Positions 18,144-26,667 of a stretch of 64,000 bases of DNA are shown here, one piece after another (the stretch's first letter is position 1; the number at the start of each line of letters is the position of its first letter). Source of the DNA: Aldehydirespirator sp965221605 (lineage in GTDB: Bacteria; Actinomycetota; Acidimicrobiia; Acidimicrobiales; Aldehydirespiratoraceae); assembly GCA_965221605.1 (NCBI GenBank), contig CBDCSK010000016.1, forward strand, positions 248,001 to 312,000, given 5' to 3'. The notes under the pieces were generated by a model. That model did no database searches. It saw only the letters and a list, made by a program, of their open reading frames with translations, and had not been told where the DNA came from. Position numbers and translations under genes: made by a program.

Positions 18144-18608
18144 TCAGATCCGGGCGCCCGCTTCCACGTAGCCCTTCAACTCGTCCAGCGCGGTGTGCAT
18201 GATGCGCGACTCCGCCCGACGCTTCACGAAGCCGGGCAGAGGCACGGCCAGTTCCACCGCGAGCTGGTATGTCACCTCGGTGACGTCGGTCTCTCCAGGC
18301 ACGGGTACGAACTCGTACTCGCCGTCGAGCCTGGTAGTGGCATCTCCCCGCTGGAGCCTCCACGCCAGACGCAGAGGGTCCGACCCGTAGAAGTATCGCA
18401 GCGTGTACGTCGTGGAACGGCCCATAGCGGTTACCCGGTACTCCACGTCGACGGCTCGGCCGTCGCGGTCCCGGGCGACGATCCGCGCCTCTTTGATGTC
18501 GTGCGCCCACCGCGGGTACTGCTCGAAGTCGGTGGCCGCGCCGTAGCAGCGCTCGGGCGAGGCCATGATGGTGGTGCGCTGGGTTGCCTGATCGACCACG
18601 GCGTGCAC
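18144..18608 (-). CDS. SRPBCC (START-like) domain protein
   Basis: 154 residues of the polyketide-cyclase/SRPBCC fold. TTIMASPERCYGAATDFEQYPRWAHDIKEARIV is the usual first strand-helix-strand, and the C-terminal helix is FVKRRAESRIMHTALDELKGYVE. The ligand is unknown. It lies 23 bp upstream of the glucokinase gene and downstream of repeat copy C. The start is a GTG at 18608 or another GTG at 18599. Similar proteins often sit near lipid or glycolytic genes in actinobacteria without a defined role. Confidence 0.75.
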   Translation of the reverse strand: MHAVVDQATQRTTIMASPERCYGAATDFEQYPRWAHDIKEARIVARDRDGRAVDVEYRVTAMGRSTTYTLRYFYGSDPLRLAWRLQRGDATTRLDGEYEFVPVPGETDVTEVTYQLAVELAVPLPGFVKRRAESRIMHTALDELKGYVEAGARI

Positions 18609-18666
18609 CGCTCCTCGGAGTCCTTCTCAACGACCGCGGCCTGAACGCGGCCGCGCCGCGAATGAC

Positions 18667-18803
18667 CCTAAGAGCGCGCGCGGGTAGGTGCAACCCGCCT
18701 TGTCGGAACGGGTGTCTCCCGCTCTTGTTCGCTGCGCTCACGGGCCGCTCGGGCCACAGCCTCGCCCGTATGCGCTGGATTCGCGTGCCTGTCCGCTCGG
18801 CCT
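18667..18803 (-). repeat. Dispersed intergenic repeat, copy C (core subtype I, minus orientation)
   Basis: Head at 18794-18803 (AGGCCGAGCG on the minus strand), core GTGAGCGCAGCGAACAAGAG, tail with GGTTGCACCTACCCGCGCG and CTTAGGG. It lies between the lpqB-like gene (upstream) and the SRPBCC gene (downstream) in the same orientation as both, so the head follows a stop and the tail precedes a start. Confidence 0.8.
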
Positions 18804-18861
18804 CCGACAACGTCCTTGATGCTTGCGGCGTACGGCGGAGGTGGCCGCGCGGCCGGGATCC

Positions 18862-19554
18862 TCAGCTCTCGTCCTCGTCTGGGGAGGTGGTTGTGGTCGT
18901 CGGGGCGAAGTCGGGTTGGAACTGCTCGTAAGCGCTGGTCCGCAGCACTGACCCCGGCTCGGCATCGGCGTCGCTGGTCGGGACGGACACCTCTTGGCCG
19001 TCGAGCAGGATCCTGACCCCGTCGACGCCCTCGGTGGCCACCGCGGTGAACACGAGCTGGGCCGCCGCGAACCGCAGCTCGTCGGCCGAGGGGGCCGAGT
19101 CCTCGCCCTCCGGCGACAGATGCACGATGTCGACGGTGGCCACGCCATCGGCAACGGTGGCGCTCAGGATCTCGAACAGCTCCAAGGTGTTGAAGTACCC
19201 GGCTTCGGACTCCTCGGCCAGGGTGGCCTCTCCGAACAGCGAGGCCAGCACATCGGCGAGATTGGCGTTGCGGTCCACCTGGCGCTCCACCTCGACCACG
19301 ATCGTGCGCTCGATGTCCTGCGGGTTGGTCAGAAGGTAGACCGGTCGGGACTGCGTCAGGGGAGCGGGAACGGTAGTGGTCGTCGTGGCCGTGAAGCCGG
19401 GTCTGAGCGTCTCGGGAAGGTCCTCGGGGTCGATTGCCTGAGCGTTCTCGTCGGTGGGAAGGCCACAGCCGCCGGCCGTGGCCGCAGCCAGGAGCAGGAC
19501 CGCCAGACACTGAGCGGCACGGCGGCGGCGACAGAGCAGGAGCGAACGCCTCAC
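18862..19554 (-). CDS. GerMN-domain lipoprotein, short LpqB-like
   Basis: 230 residues. It has a lipoprotein signal peptide (Arg-rich start, hydrophobic core, lipobox TAGGC), a Thr-rich linker, and then a GerMN-type domain (LTQSRPVYLLTNPQDIERTI, LFGEATLAEE, ILSATVADGVATVDIVHLS, AAAQLVFTAVA). LpqB of MtrAB operons has GerMN domains plus a beta-propeller. This protein has only the GerMN part. Its GTG overlaps the histidine kinase stop (GTGA), giving the classical mtrA-mtrB-lpqB order. LpqB is known to modulate MtrB at the membrane, and the same job is inferred here. Confidence 0.8.
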   Translation of the reverse strand: MRRSLLLCRRRRAAQCLAVLLLAAATAGGCGLPTDENAQAIDPEDLPETLRPGFTATTTTTVPAPLTQSRPVYLLTNPQDIERTIVVEVERQVDRNANLADVLASLFGEATLAEESEAGYFNTLELFEILSATVADGVATVDIVHLSPEGEDSAPSADELRFAAAQLVFTAVATEGVDGVRILLDGQEVSVPTSDADAEPGSVLRTSAYEQFQPDFAPTTTTTSPDEDES

Positions 19555-21005
19555 AGTGCCGAGAACTCCTCGGGGTCCTCATCCGGCTCCGGCACCGGCA
19601 GCTCGACCACGAAGCGGGCGCCGCGGGTCGAGTCCGGTCGGTCCTCCACCCAGACCCGCCCGCCGTGCAGGCCGACATGCTCGGCCACCAGGGCCAGGCC
19701 GAGACCGGATCCCGAGTCGCGGCCCCGCCGCCCGCCGGCTCGGCCGCGGTGGAAGCGGTCGAAGATCAGCTTGCGCTCCGCTGGGATCACCCCGGGACCG
19801 TTGTCCTCGACGCCCAACTGCACGGGACCGCCCACCCGCTCGAGTCTGACGAGGACCTCGCCGTCCCCGTACTTGGAGGCGTTCTCGACCAGGTTCGACA
19901 CCACCCGGCCGAGGCGGCGCTTGTCGGCCATCAACACGGTGTCCTCCATGCCCGAGGCCACCGTGAAGTCGACCTCCGCAGTCGAGTCGAGGCCGAACTG
20001 GAAGATGGCGTGCTGCACGAACTCCACGATGTGCACCTCCTCGGCCTCGAGGTCGGCGGTGCCCACGTCATACCGGTTGATCTCCAGGAGGTCCTCCACC
20101 AGCCGCCGGAAACGGGCGATGTCGTCACTGAGCAGGTCCAGCGCAGTGCGGCCGCGTTCACCCAGTTCGTCGGCCATGTTGTAGAGCACCTCCACCGACG
20201 CGGTGAGAGTCATCAGCGGCGATCTCAGCTCGTGGCTGACCTCGGACGCGAAGCGCGCGTCACGGGCGATCCTCTCCTCGAGGGCCCGGGCCATCTCGTT
20301 GAACGAGGCGGTCAGCGAGGCCAGATCCGCGTCGTCGGGCGGTGTCAGGCGGGTGTCCAGCGCCCCCGCGGCCAGCGCCTCGGCGGCTGTCCGCACCTTG
20401 AACAGCGGGTTGAGCAGCCGGCCCGCGGCCCACCAGCCGAAGGCGGCCGCGAACAGGGTGGTGACCGCGGCCACGCCGAAGAGGATGATGGCCAGCGCGT
20501 CCAGGGTGTCCTCGATGTCGTCCAGGGGGGCGGCCTCGAAGTAGATCGCGTTGGTCGGGGTGCCCGGTATGGGGACGCCGGCGACGATGGCGGTGCTGAC
20601 GCCGATGGTGGTGCGCATCCGCGCCGGGACCCCCGACTCGACCAGCTCCAGCAGCGAGGCGGGAACCGCCTCCCGGTTGAAGACCAGAGGGTCGGCCGAG
20701 GTCCACTCATCGCCGACCCTCAGCAGCGGGAACGTGCCCGAGGTCTGCCTCAGCCGCTCGACGATGGCCCGGCGACCCTCGTCGTCGGTCTCGGCGGTGA
20801 GCTCGTTGCGGACCCGCCGGCCGTTGTTGGCGAACACCGAGAAAGCGGTCTCGTCGCGCTCCTCCAAGAGGTTCTGGCGGGTGAGGGCCAGGGTGGCGAA
20901 AGAGATCGTGGAGGCCAGCAGCAGCCCGCCTACCGCGAACGCGGAGGTGATCCGGCGCCGGAGTCCCCGCCGGACGAAGAAGGGCAGCAGGTTCAGGCGC
21001 CGCAC
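19551..21005 (-). CDS. mtrB: Membrane histidine kinase, MtrB-like
   Basis: 484 residues. First membrane helix near residues 17-40 (ITSAFAVGGLLLASTISF), extracytoplasmic sensor, second helix (LAIILFGVAAVTTLFAAAFG), HAMP domain, then HisKA with the phosphorylated His in FASEVSHELRSPLMTLTASV. The ATPase domain has NLVENASKYGD, VEDNGPGVIP and GSGLGLALVAEHV. Placement between an OmpR-type regulator and an LpqB-like lipoprotein identifies it as MtrB-like, a pair that links cell-wall growth and division in actinobacteria. The GTG at 21005 follows the truncated tail of repeat copy D. Confidence 0.87.
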   Translation of the reverse strand: MRRLNLLPFFVRRGLRRRITSAFAVGGLLLASTISFATLALTRQNLLEERDETAFSVFANNGRRVRNELTAETDDEGRRAIVERLRQTSGTFPLLRVGDEWTSADPLVFNREAVPASLLELVESGVPARMRTTIGVSTAIVAGVPIPGTPTNAIYFEAAPLDDIEDTLDALAIILFGVAAVTTLFAAAFGWWAAGRLLNPLFKVRTAAEALAAGALDTRLTPPDDADLASLTASFNEMARALEERIARDARFASEVSHELRSPLMTLTASVEVLYNMADELGERGRTALDLLSDDIARFRRLVEDLLEINRYDVGTADLEAEEVHIVEFVQHAIFQFGLDSTAEVDFTVASGMEDTVLMADKRRLGRVVSNLVENASKYGDGEVLVRLERVGGPVQLGVEDNGPGVIPAERKLIFDRFHRGRAGGRRGRDSGSGLGLALVAEHVGLHGGRVWVEDRPDSTRGARFVVELPVPEPDEDPEEFSAL

Positions 21006-21020
21006 CGGGGAGTCCGGCCT

Positions 21021-21136
21021 CTAGGAGACCCGCTCTTGTGCGCTGCGCTCACGGGCCGCCCAAATCACGGCAACATCGCCCACGGCCTCGCTCAGCGTTT
21101 CGCAGGTCTGCATTTGCGCCCCTCGCTCGGCCTCTA
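21021..21136 (-). repeat. Dispersed intergenic repeat, copy D (core subtype II, truncated tail)
   Basis: The head (AGGCCGAGCG on the minus strand, 21124-21133) directly follows the TAG stop of mtrA. The core differs from subtype I by an inserted stretch containing GCCGTGATTTGGG before GCGGCCCGTGAGCGCAGCG. The tail is missing beyond AGAGCGGG. It separates mtrA from mtrB. Confidence 0.75.
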
Positions 21137-21814
21137 GGGCACGAGCTTGTAGCCGAGCCCTCGCACCGTCACCACATGGCGGGGGTTGGCCGGATCGGGC
21201 TCGATCTTGGTGCGGAGCCGGCGCACGTGAACGTCCACCAGCCGACCGTCGCCGAAGTATCCGAGGCCCCAGACCCGCTCCAGGAGCACCTCGCGGCTGA
21301 AGATGTTCCCTGGGTTGGAGGCCAGCTCCACCAGCAGGCGGAACTCGGTCTTGGTGAGGTGGGCCTCGGTGCCCGACACTCGCACTATGCCGGCGTCGGG
21401 GAGGATCTCGAGGTCGTTGAAGACGATCTCATCGGTGCCGCCGTCGGAGGCCCGCGCCCGGCGCAGGAGGGCCCTGATGCGGGCCGACAGCTCCTTGGGG
21501 GCGAAGGGCTTGGTCAGGTAGTCGTCGGCCCCCGCCTCGAGCCCGGCGACCACGTCGTGAGTGTCCGAGCGAGCGGTGATCATGACGATGGGCACATCGC
21601 TCGACTTGCGGATGGCACGGCAAATGTCGAAGCCGTCGATGCCAGGCAGCATGATGTCCACCAGCACGACATCGGCGGGAACGCGCCCGAAGGCAACCAG
21701 CGCCTCCTCGCCTGAGGCGACCTCGTCCACCTCCCAGCCCTCGTCCTCGAGCGCGAGGCGGAGCGCGGTGCGGATGCGCTCGTCGTCCTCCACGGTGAGG
21801 ATGCGAGTAGTCAT
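21134..21814 (-). CDS. mtrA: OmpR/PhoB-family response regulator, MtrA-like
   Basis: 226 residues. The receiver domain has acidic pocket ED-D at residues 9-11, phospho-acceptor Asp53 (VLVDIMLPGIDG), conserved Thr80 and Lys102 (LTKPFAPKEL). The winged-helix DNA-binding domain has HLTKTEFRLLVELASNPGNI, SREVLLERVWG and VDVHVRRLRTKIEPDPANPRHVVTVRGLGYKLVP. These match MtrA closely. The start at 21814 overlaps the preceding membrane protein stop (ATGA). In mycobacteria MtrA controls cell-wall and replication-linked genes. The local targets are unknown. Confidence 0.9.
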   Translation of the reverse strand: MTTRILTVEDDERIRTALRLALEDEGWEVDEVASGEEALVAFGRVPADVVLVDIMLPGIDGFDICRAIRKSSDVPIVMITARSDTHDVVAGLEAGADDYLTKPFAPKELSARIRALLRRARASDGGTDEIVFNDLEILPDAGIVRVSGTEAHLTKTEFRLLVELASNPGNIFSREVLLERVWGLGYFGDGRLVDVHVRRLRTKIEPDPANPRHVVTVRGLGYKLVP

Positions 21815-22134
21815 GGCCGGTGACGCCTGACGGGGCCACGCCCGCCGGTCACGGGATCGGCCGTGACCCCAGGCTCCCGGGCCCGCCACTCGGCGGCGGC
21901 CCGGAGGGTCAGCACGGCCACGATCCCGGTTCCGATCGCGGCGCCGACCGCTGTACCGAGCCCGACGAGCCCCGCTGTGGTGGTGCAGCCGTCGTCGCAA
22001 CTCAAGTCCATCACCGCGAAGCCGATCAAGCCCCCACAGACCCCGGCCACGATGATGGCCGAGAACGCCAGCACCCGGGCCGTCAGCGAGGGTGAGGAGT
22101 CCGGCGGTACGGCGTGGGGTTGATCCAGCACCAA
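21811..22134 (-). CDS. Small two-helix membrane protein cotranslated with mtrA
   Basis: 107 residues, no known family. Two hydrophobic segments, residues about 19-42 (ARVLAFSAIIVAGVCGGLIGFAV) and 52-76 (TAGLVGLGTAVGAAIGTGIVAVL), are joined by a short loop with two Cys (LSCDDGC) that would lie outside the membrane. The stop overlaps the mtrA start by 4 bp, so the two are translationally coupled. This argues that it is a real gene with a possible accessory part in MtrAB signalling. It shares an 86-bp divergent promoter region with dinB. Confidence 0.6.
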   Translation of the reverse strand: MVLDQPHAVPPDSSPSLTARVLAFSAIIVAGVCGGLIGFAVMDLSCDDGCTTTAGLVGLGTAVGAAIGTGIVAVLTLRAAAEWRAREPGVTADPVTGGRGPVRRHRP

Positions 22135-22156
22135 CTAGAGCGTAGCCAACGACCTC

Positions 22157-22173
22157 CCACACCTGCCGTGTGG
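22157..22173. promoter_or_regulatory. Inverted repeat in the divergent dinB / mtrA-operon promoter region
   Basis: CCACAC-N5-GTGTGG, a 6-bp inverted repeat with a 5-bp centre, lies between the leftward membrane-protein gene and dinB. It could be an operator serving either promoter. It does not match the actinobacterial LexA box, so SOS control of dinB is not supported by it. Confidence 0.35.
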
Positions 22174-22220
22174 CCGCACCGGCGACGAATCGTGTCGTTG
22201 ATCGATGGCACACTGGGGCC

Positions 22221-23549
22221 ATGCCAGCCACAGCGGGAGGGCCCGTGACCACGGAGCTCAAGGGCCGCCCTCCCGACGGCACAGTCGGGTTCCTGCATGT
22301 GGACATGGACGCCTTCTACGCCGCGGTGGAGACACGGCGCCGTCCCGAGCTGCGGGGCAAGCCGGTTGTGGTCGGCGGGACCGGCAGCCGGGGGGTGGTG
22401 GCCGCCGCCAGCTACGAGGCCCGGGTCTTCGGCATCCACTCGGCCATGCCGTCGGTCCGGGCTCGCCGGCTGTGCCCCCACGCGGTGTTCCTGGCCGGCG
22501 ACCACTCCCACTACGGGGAGGTGTCCGAGCGAGTGATGGCGGTCCTCCGCGACATGAGCCCGCTGGTCGAGCCCTTGTCGCTGGACGAGGCCTTCATGGA
22601 TGTGCGGGGAGCGGCTCGCCTGCTCGGTCCGGCGTCCGAGTTGGCCGCCCAGATCCGGGCCCGGATCACCGAGCAGGAGCAGCTCACCTGCTCGGTGGGC
22701 GCGGCCACCACCAAGTTCATGGCCAAGCTGGCCACCGAGCGGGCCAAGCCCCGGATCGGCCCGTCCGGACTCGTGTGGGGTTCAGGAGTCCATGTCGTCG
22801 AGGCGGGCACCGAACTCGAATTCCTGCACCCGCTGCCGGTCACCGCCCTCTTCGGCGTCGGGCCGGCGACCTCGCGCCGGCTGCTCCGACTCGGCGTCGA
22901 GACCGTCGGTGATCTGGCCTCCCTCCCGGAAGCTGCGGTCATCGCCGCGCTGGGCGCGGCCGCGGGCCGCCTGCTTCACCAGCTGGCCAACGGCATCGAC
23001 GACCGGCCGGTGGTGGTGAACCGGCTGCCCCGCTCCATCAGCCATGAGGAGACCTTCGCCCGGGACCTGCACACGACCCCCGAGCTCGAAGCCGAGGCCA
23101 CTCGGCTGGCCGACGCGGTGGCCCGCCGGTTGAGGACCTCCGATCTCCAGGCTCGAACCATCACGCTCAAGCTGCGCTACGGCGACTTCAAGACCATCAC
23201 CCGCTCGGTGACGCTGCCCGATCCCACCGACGGAACCCGCGACCTGGTGGCCGCCGCCCGCGAGTTGCTCGCCCAGATCGATGTAGCACCCGGAGTGCGG
23301 CTCCTGGGCGTCGGCGCGTCGGGGCTGGTGGAGACCTCCGCCCGGCAGTTGACGTTCGGGCTCGACGTGAGCGAGGACGGTCCCCAGGCCCACGAAGCAG
23401 CCGAGCGGGTGAGCGACCGGATAAGGGATCGCTTCGGCGCGTCGGCTATCGGCCCGGCAGCCGCCCTCCGCGACGGGCGCGGCATGCGATCCCCGTCGGA
23501 CGCTGATCAACGCTGGGGACCGGCCGCCGGCGAGTCCGGCCGGAGCTGA
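22221..23549 (+). CDS. dinB: DNA polymerase IV (Y-family)
   Basis: 442 residues. A translesion polymerase. The catalytic carboxylates are visible in LHVDMDAFYAAVE and PLSLDEAFMDV. The palm and fingers contain KPVVVGGTGSRGVVAAASYEAR, followed by the little-finger domain (LQARTITLKLRYGDFKTITRS). The start at 22221 (MPATAGG) is preferred over 22170. The C-terminus runs about 40 residues past the little finger without a clear clamp-binding peptide. The gene is monocistronic. Confidence 0.92.
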   Translation: MPATAGGPVTTELKGRPPDGTVGFLHVDMDAFYAAVETRRRPELRGKPVVVGGTGSRGVVAAASYEARVFGIHSAMPSVRARRLCPHAVFLAGDHSHYGEVSERVMAVLRDMSPLVEPLSLDEAFMDVRGAARLLGPASELAAQIRARITEQEQLTCSVGAATTKFMAKLATERAKPRIGPSGLVWGSGVHVVEAGTELEFLHPLPVTALFGVGPATSRRLLRLGVETVGDLASLPEAAVIAALGAAAGRLLHQLANGIDDRPVVVNRLPRSISHEETFARDLHTTPELEAEATRLADAVARRLRTSDLQARTITLKLRYGDFKTITRSVTLPDPTDGTRDLVAAARELLAQIDVAPGVRLLGVGASGLVETSARQLTFGLDVSEDGPQAHEAAERVSDRIRDRFGASAIGPAAALRDGRGMRSPSDADQRWGPAAGESGRS

Positions 23550-23645
23550 CACAAATGCTCTTGCCGCCACGCAGTCGCTCCCGATTCCGGCTATCGTCAG
23601 GGCGAACACGCACAGCTGCGAAGCCAAGGTGCCGGAGGTGATGGC

Positions 23646-24032
23646 GTGCCGTTGTCGGAGGACGAACAGCGGATTCTCAGCGAGATCGAGTCGCAGCTCT
23701 ATGAGAGCGACCCCGAACTGGCCCGCGAGGTGGCAGAGACCACGGTGTACACCCACGCCTTCCGCAACATCAAGTGGGCCGCGCTCGGCCTGCTGGTCGG
23801 CATCGTGATCATGGTCTGGCTGCTGTCGGTGTCGTTCCTGCTGTCGTTCGGCGGGTTCCTGGTGATGCTCGTCTCCCTGCTCTTCCTCGAGCGCAACGCC
23901 CGCCGGGTGGGCCGGGCCGGACTGGGCCAGATGACCCAGTCGATGCGGGGTGGGGGATTCCGTCACGTTGTCGGCGGAGCCGGATCCCGGATGCGGGAAC
24001 GCTTCGACCGCGACGATCGCAACGGCAACTGA
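23646..24032 (+). CDS. DUF3040 membrane protein
   Basis: 128 residues. PLSEDEQRILSEIESQLYESDPELAREV at the N-terminus is the DUF3040 signature common in actinobacteria. It is followed by two closely spaced membrane helices (residues about 45-83). The C-terminus is Gly/Arg-rich. The function of the family is unknown. It is often found near cell-division clusters. The GTG at 23646 is the start that places PLSEDE at the N-terminus. Confidence 0.85.
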   Translation: MPLSEDEQRILSEIESQLYESDPELAREVAETTVYTHAFRNIKWAALGLLVGIVIMVWLLSVSFLLSFGGFLVMLVSLLFLERNARRVGRAGLGQMTQSMRGGGFRHVVGGAGSRMRERFDRDDRNGN

Positions 24033-24063
24033 GCCCGACTCGCTCGCCTATCCGCGCCTGCTC

Positions 24064-24205
24064 CTAAGAAGGTGCGCTGGCAAGTGCAAGCCCGTCGCGT
24101 TGCATCGGGGTCTTTCCCGCTCTTGTTCGCTGCGCTCACGGGCCGCTCGGGCCACGGCCTCGCTCCGTATGGGCCGCGTCATCCCGCCTACCCGCTCGGC
24201 CTCTA
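24064..24205 (-). repeat. Dispersed intergenic repeat, copy E (full length, core subtype I)
   Basis: Minus-orientation copy between the convergent DUF3040 and transglutaminase genes. The head (24193-24202) directly follows the TAG stop of the transglutaminase gene. The tail, CGATGCAACGCGACGGGC followed by TTGCACTT, is closest to copy A. Confidence 0.8.
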
Positions 24206-26665
24206 GCGCCGGCGGCGACTGAAGAGCGTCGACGGATCGAGGGCTGAGGCCAGCCGGCTGAACAGGGGCGCCTGCCGGCGGCACGCGCCGACCACGAGCG
24301 AACCAACGACACCGGCCCTGATAGCCATCAACGAAGACGTCTCACGGGCATAGCGCCCGTGCGTGGCGATCACGGCCAACTCCTGTATGGGGCCCACCGC
24401 GGGACGGACCGCCGACACCCGGCGGGCCAGCTCCTGCGGGGTCTCGGAGGGCCTGGGATCAAGGTGAACCAGCGCCAGGGCCTCGAGAACGGTGGTCCAC
24501 CAGAAGTCGATCAATCCGGCCGGATCGCCGGCGAGACGCTCTCTGTGCCTGCGCCACCGCAGACGCTTCAGCAGGGGCACCGAACCAGCCGCCGATACCA
24601 GAGCAACCAGCGCGAGCGCAGCCAGCAGCCCGCCGCTGAGCCGCCGGGAGCCCTCGGCGGTACCGACCCCTGGATCGGCGGAGGGTGCCGGCCCTCGGGC
24701 CAGACCCGAACCCGCCTCGGGGTCGTCGGTCGAGGCGCCGGCCGGATCCGGTCCGGCTGAGGCCGGGCTTCGGAGTGCCTCGGCAGGCTCGAGACCCTGA
24801 TCGGATCCGGCGGCGGCCGCATCCGGACCGGGGCGCGCCTGGTCGGCGACATGGCCGGTGATGGCGAAGTCCCCGGGAGCGCCCCTGCCGGGCGTCGGCT
24901 CGAAGCGGACCCAGCCGGTGCCCGCGAAGTACACCTCGGGCCAGGCGTGGGCATGCCTGCCCCGCACGACGTAGGCCCCGCCGACGTAGGCCCCGCCGAT
25001 GCCGCGTTCCGGCTGCCAGTCGCCCCAGGTGAATCCCACCGCGACCCGGGTCGGGAGGCCGATGCTGCGGGCCAGGGCCGCATAGGCCGACGCGAACTGC
25101 TGGCAGTAGCCGGCCCGAACGTCGAACAGGAAGTCCTCCAAGCCGTCGATTCCCTCGGTGTGCACGTCCAGGTCGTAGCGGAAACCGCCGTCGAGCCGGA
25201 AGTGGTCCTGCAGCAGCAGCGCCCGGTGATAGTCGGACCGTGCGTCTGCGGTGATCCGCTCCGCCTCGGAACGGACGAGTTCCTGCACATCGTCGGGGAG
25301 CCGGGTGTTCGTGGCCAGGAACCCTTCCTCCAGCATCGACGTCTCTGATCGGCGCAGGCGGTCGGGATCTCCGATCGCGGGCACGGCCGAGTCGACCGCG
25401 TAGGTGAATCGTCTCGGCCCTGCGAGCGAGGCCCGGCGCGTCTTGATGAGCGAACCCGAGAGGGCCTCGTACTCCATGGCCACCCCGCCGTCGTCGATGA
25501 CTCGACGGAGCTCGTAGGCGGCCGGCAGGTACGAGTTCCCGAGCCCGGTGAGCATCACCGTCTGCGACAGGTGGGTTCCCGATACCGCGGAGGGGCCGAG
25601 GGTGGCCGCGAGCGGCCCCGAGACGTCCTCGTACTGCGAACGCGCCCTCCACGCGTCGCCGTCGAACTCGTCGAGGGACGTCAGCCGCCAGTACTGGCGC
25701 TCGTCCTCGGGCACGGCCACGGCGAAGAGCTCCACATCGGAGAGATCGATGAGACGGCTGCGAACCTGGACCAGGGGACTCACCAGGACCCTCGGCCCGC
25801 CGGCCGACACCTCCAGCGACGCCGGCGCGCCGTCGCCGGCAGGGGCGAGGTCGGCCCACGGCTCCGGGTTGGGCGGCGGGGCGTCGACCCAGGGAGCGGC
25901 GTCGGTTACCTCCAAGCGCTCGAGATCGATCCACGGCTCGGCCCTCGCCCCGGGAAGGGCCGGGCCGGCGACCGCGCCGGCGACCACCGCCACCAGCAGT
26001 CCTGCGCCGGCGACGCGGGCCATGGCCATCGTTCCCCGACCCGGTGCAGCCTCGATCCAGGTCTCGGCCCGCCGGTTGCGGAGCCATAGCGCGGCCATCA
26101 CCAGCCCCATGGCGCCGCATGCCAGCGCCCCGTGGAGAATCGCGGCGTCGCCGGTCCCCAGCGCGGCCGTGAAGCCGTAGACGCTGGCTGCGGGGGCGAT
26201 CGCCCATCCTCCGGAGCGCAGCCGGAAGGCGGCCGCGTCGGCCAGAAGGGCGCACAGTCCCAGCGCAGTCCCGGCGATCAGAACCAGGCCCGGCACCGGG
26301 ACGACCGGCGCAGGACTGCCGTTCACGACGTCCCAGGCGTCGATCAGATGGTCGAGCGCGGTCGCAACCGTGTCGGGCGTGGGCACAACGAACCAGGCCG
26401 TCTCGGTATAGAGCAGCACCGTCGCCGTGACGGCAAGGCTGGCGACGCAGACCAGCGCGGCGCCAATTGCCGGCAGCCCCAGGCGCCGGGTCGCGGCGGC
26501 GACCACATGGGAGGCGAGAGCAAGGGCCAGCACGTCGCGCAGGAACGATGTGTCGGTGAACAGCCGTGACATTCCCGCCGCAACCACGATCGTGACCGCA
26601 GTCAGCGCAGCCTCCAGCAGCCAGTCGTAGCCTCCGCCGCGGCCCGAACCCGGCCTCCCGGCCAT
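24203..26665 (-). CDS. TgpA-like membrane transglutaminase (DUF3488-transglutaminase-like)
   Basis: 820 residues. A multi-helix N-terminal domain (residues 1-235, DUF3488 type) is followed by a large extracytoplasmic region with a transglutaminase core. The catalytic Cys is in FDVRAGYCQQFASAYAALARS, the His in RHAHAWPEVYFAG, and the Asp position is replaced by Glu in WVRFEPTPGRG, as often in this family. A further membrane helix and a cytoplasmic tail follow (DUF4129-like). ATG 26665 lies 2 bp after the DUF58 stop, supporting a MoxR-DUF58-TgpA operon. Such operons are thought to remodel cell-surface proteins, but the substrate is unknown. Confidence 0.88.
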   Translation of the reverse strand: MAGRPGSGRGGGYDWLLEAALTAVTIVVAAGMSRLFTDTSFLRDVLALALASHVVAAATRRLGLPAIGAALVCVASLAVTATVLLYTETAWFVVPTPDTVATALDHLIDAWDVVNGSPAPVVPVPGLVLIAGTALGLCALLADAAAFRLRSGGWAIAPAASVYGFTAALGTGDAAILHGALACGAMGLVMAALWLRNRRAETWIEAAPGRGTMAMARVAGAGLLVAVVAGAVAGPALPGARAEPWIDLERLEVTDAAPWVDAPPPNPEPWADLAPAGDGAPASLEVSAGGPRVLVSPLVQVRSRLIDLSDVELFAVAVPEDERQYWRLTSLDEFDGDAWRARSQYEDVSGPLAATLGPSAVSGTHLSQTVMLTGLGNSYLPAAYELRRVIDDGGVAMEYEALSGSLIKTRRASLAGPRRFTYAVDSAVPAIGDPDRLRRSETSMLEEGFLATNTRLPDDVQELVRSEAERITADARSDYHRALLLQDHFRLDGGFRYDLDVHTEGIDGLEDFLFDVRAGYCQQFASAYAALARSIGLPTRVAVGFTWGDWQPERGIGGAYVGGAYVVRGRHAHAWPEVYFAGTGWVRFEPTPGRGAPGDFAITGHVADQARPGPDAAAAGSDQGLEPAEALRSPASAGPDPAGASTDDPEAGSGLARGPAPSADPGVGTAEGSRRLSGGLLAALALVALVSAAGSVPLLKRLRWRRHRERLAGDPAGLIDFWWTTVLEALALVHLDPRPSETPQELARRVSAVRPAVGPIQELAVIATHGRYARETSSLMAIRAGVVGSLVVGACRRQAPLFSRLASALDPSTLFSRRRR

Positions 26666-26667
26666 GC

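Noticed and set aside
22157..22220. A LexA/SOS box ahead of dinB.
   Set aside because: The inverted repeat there is CCACAC-N5-GTGTGG, not the actinobacterial TCGAAC-N4-GTTCGA type.
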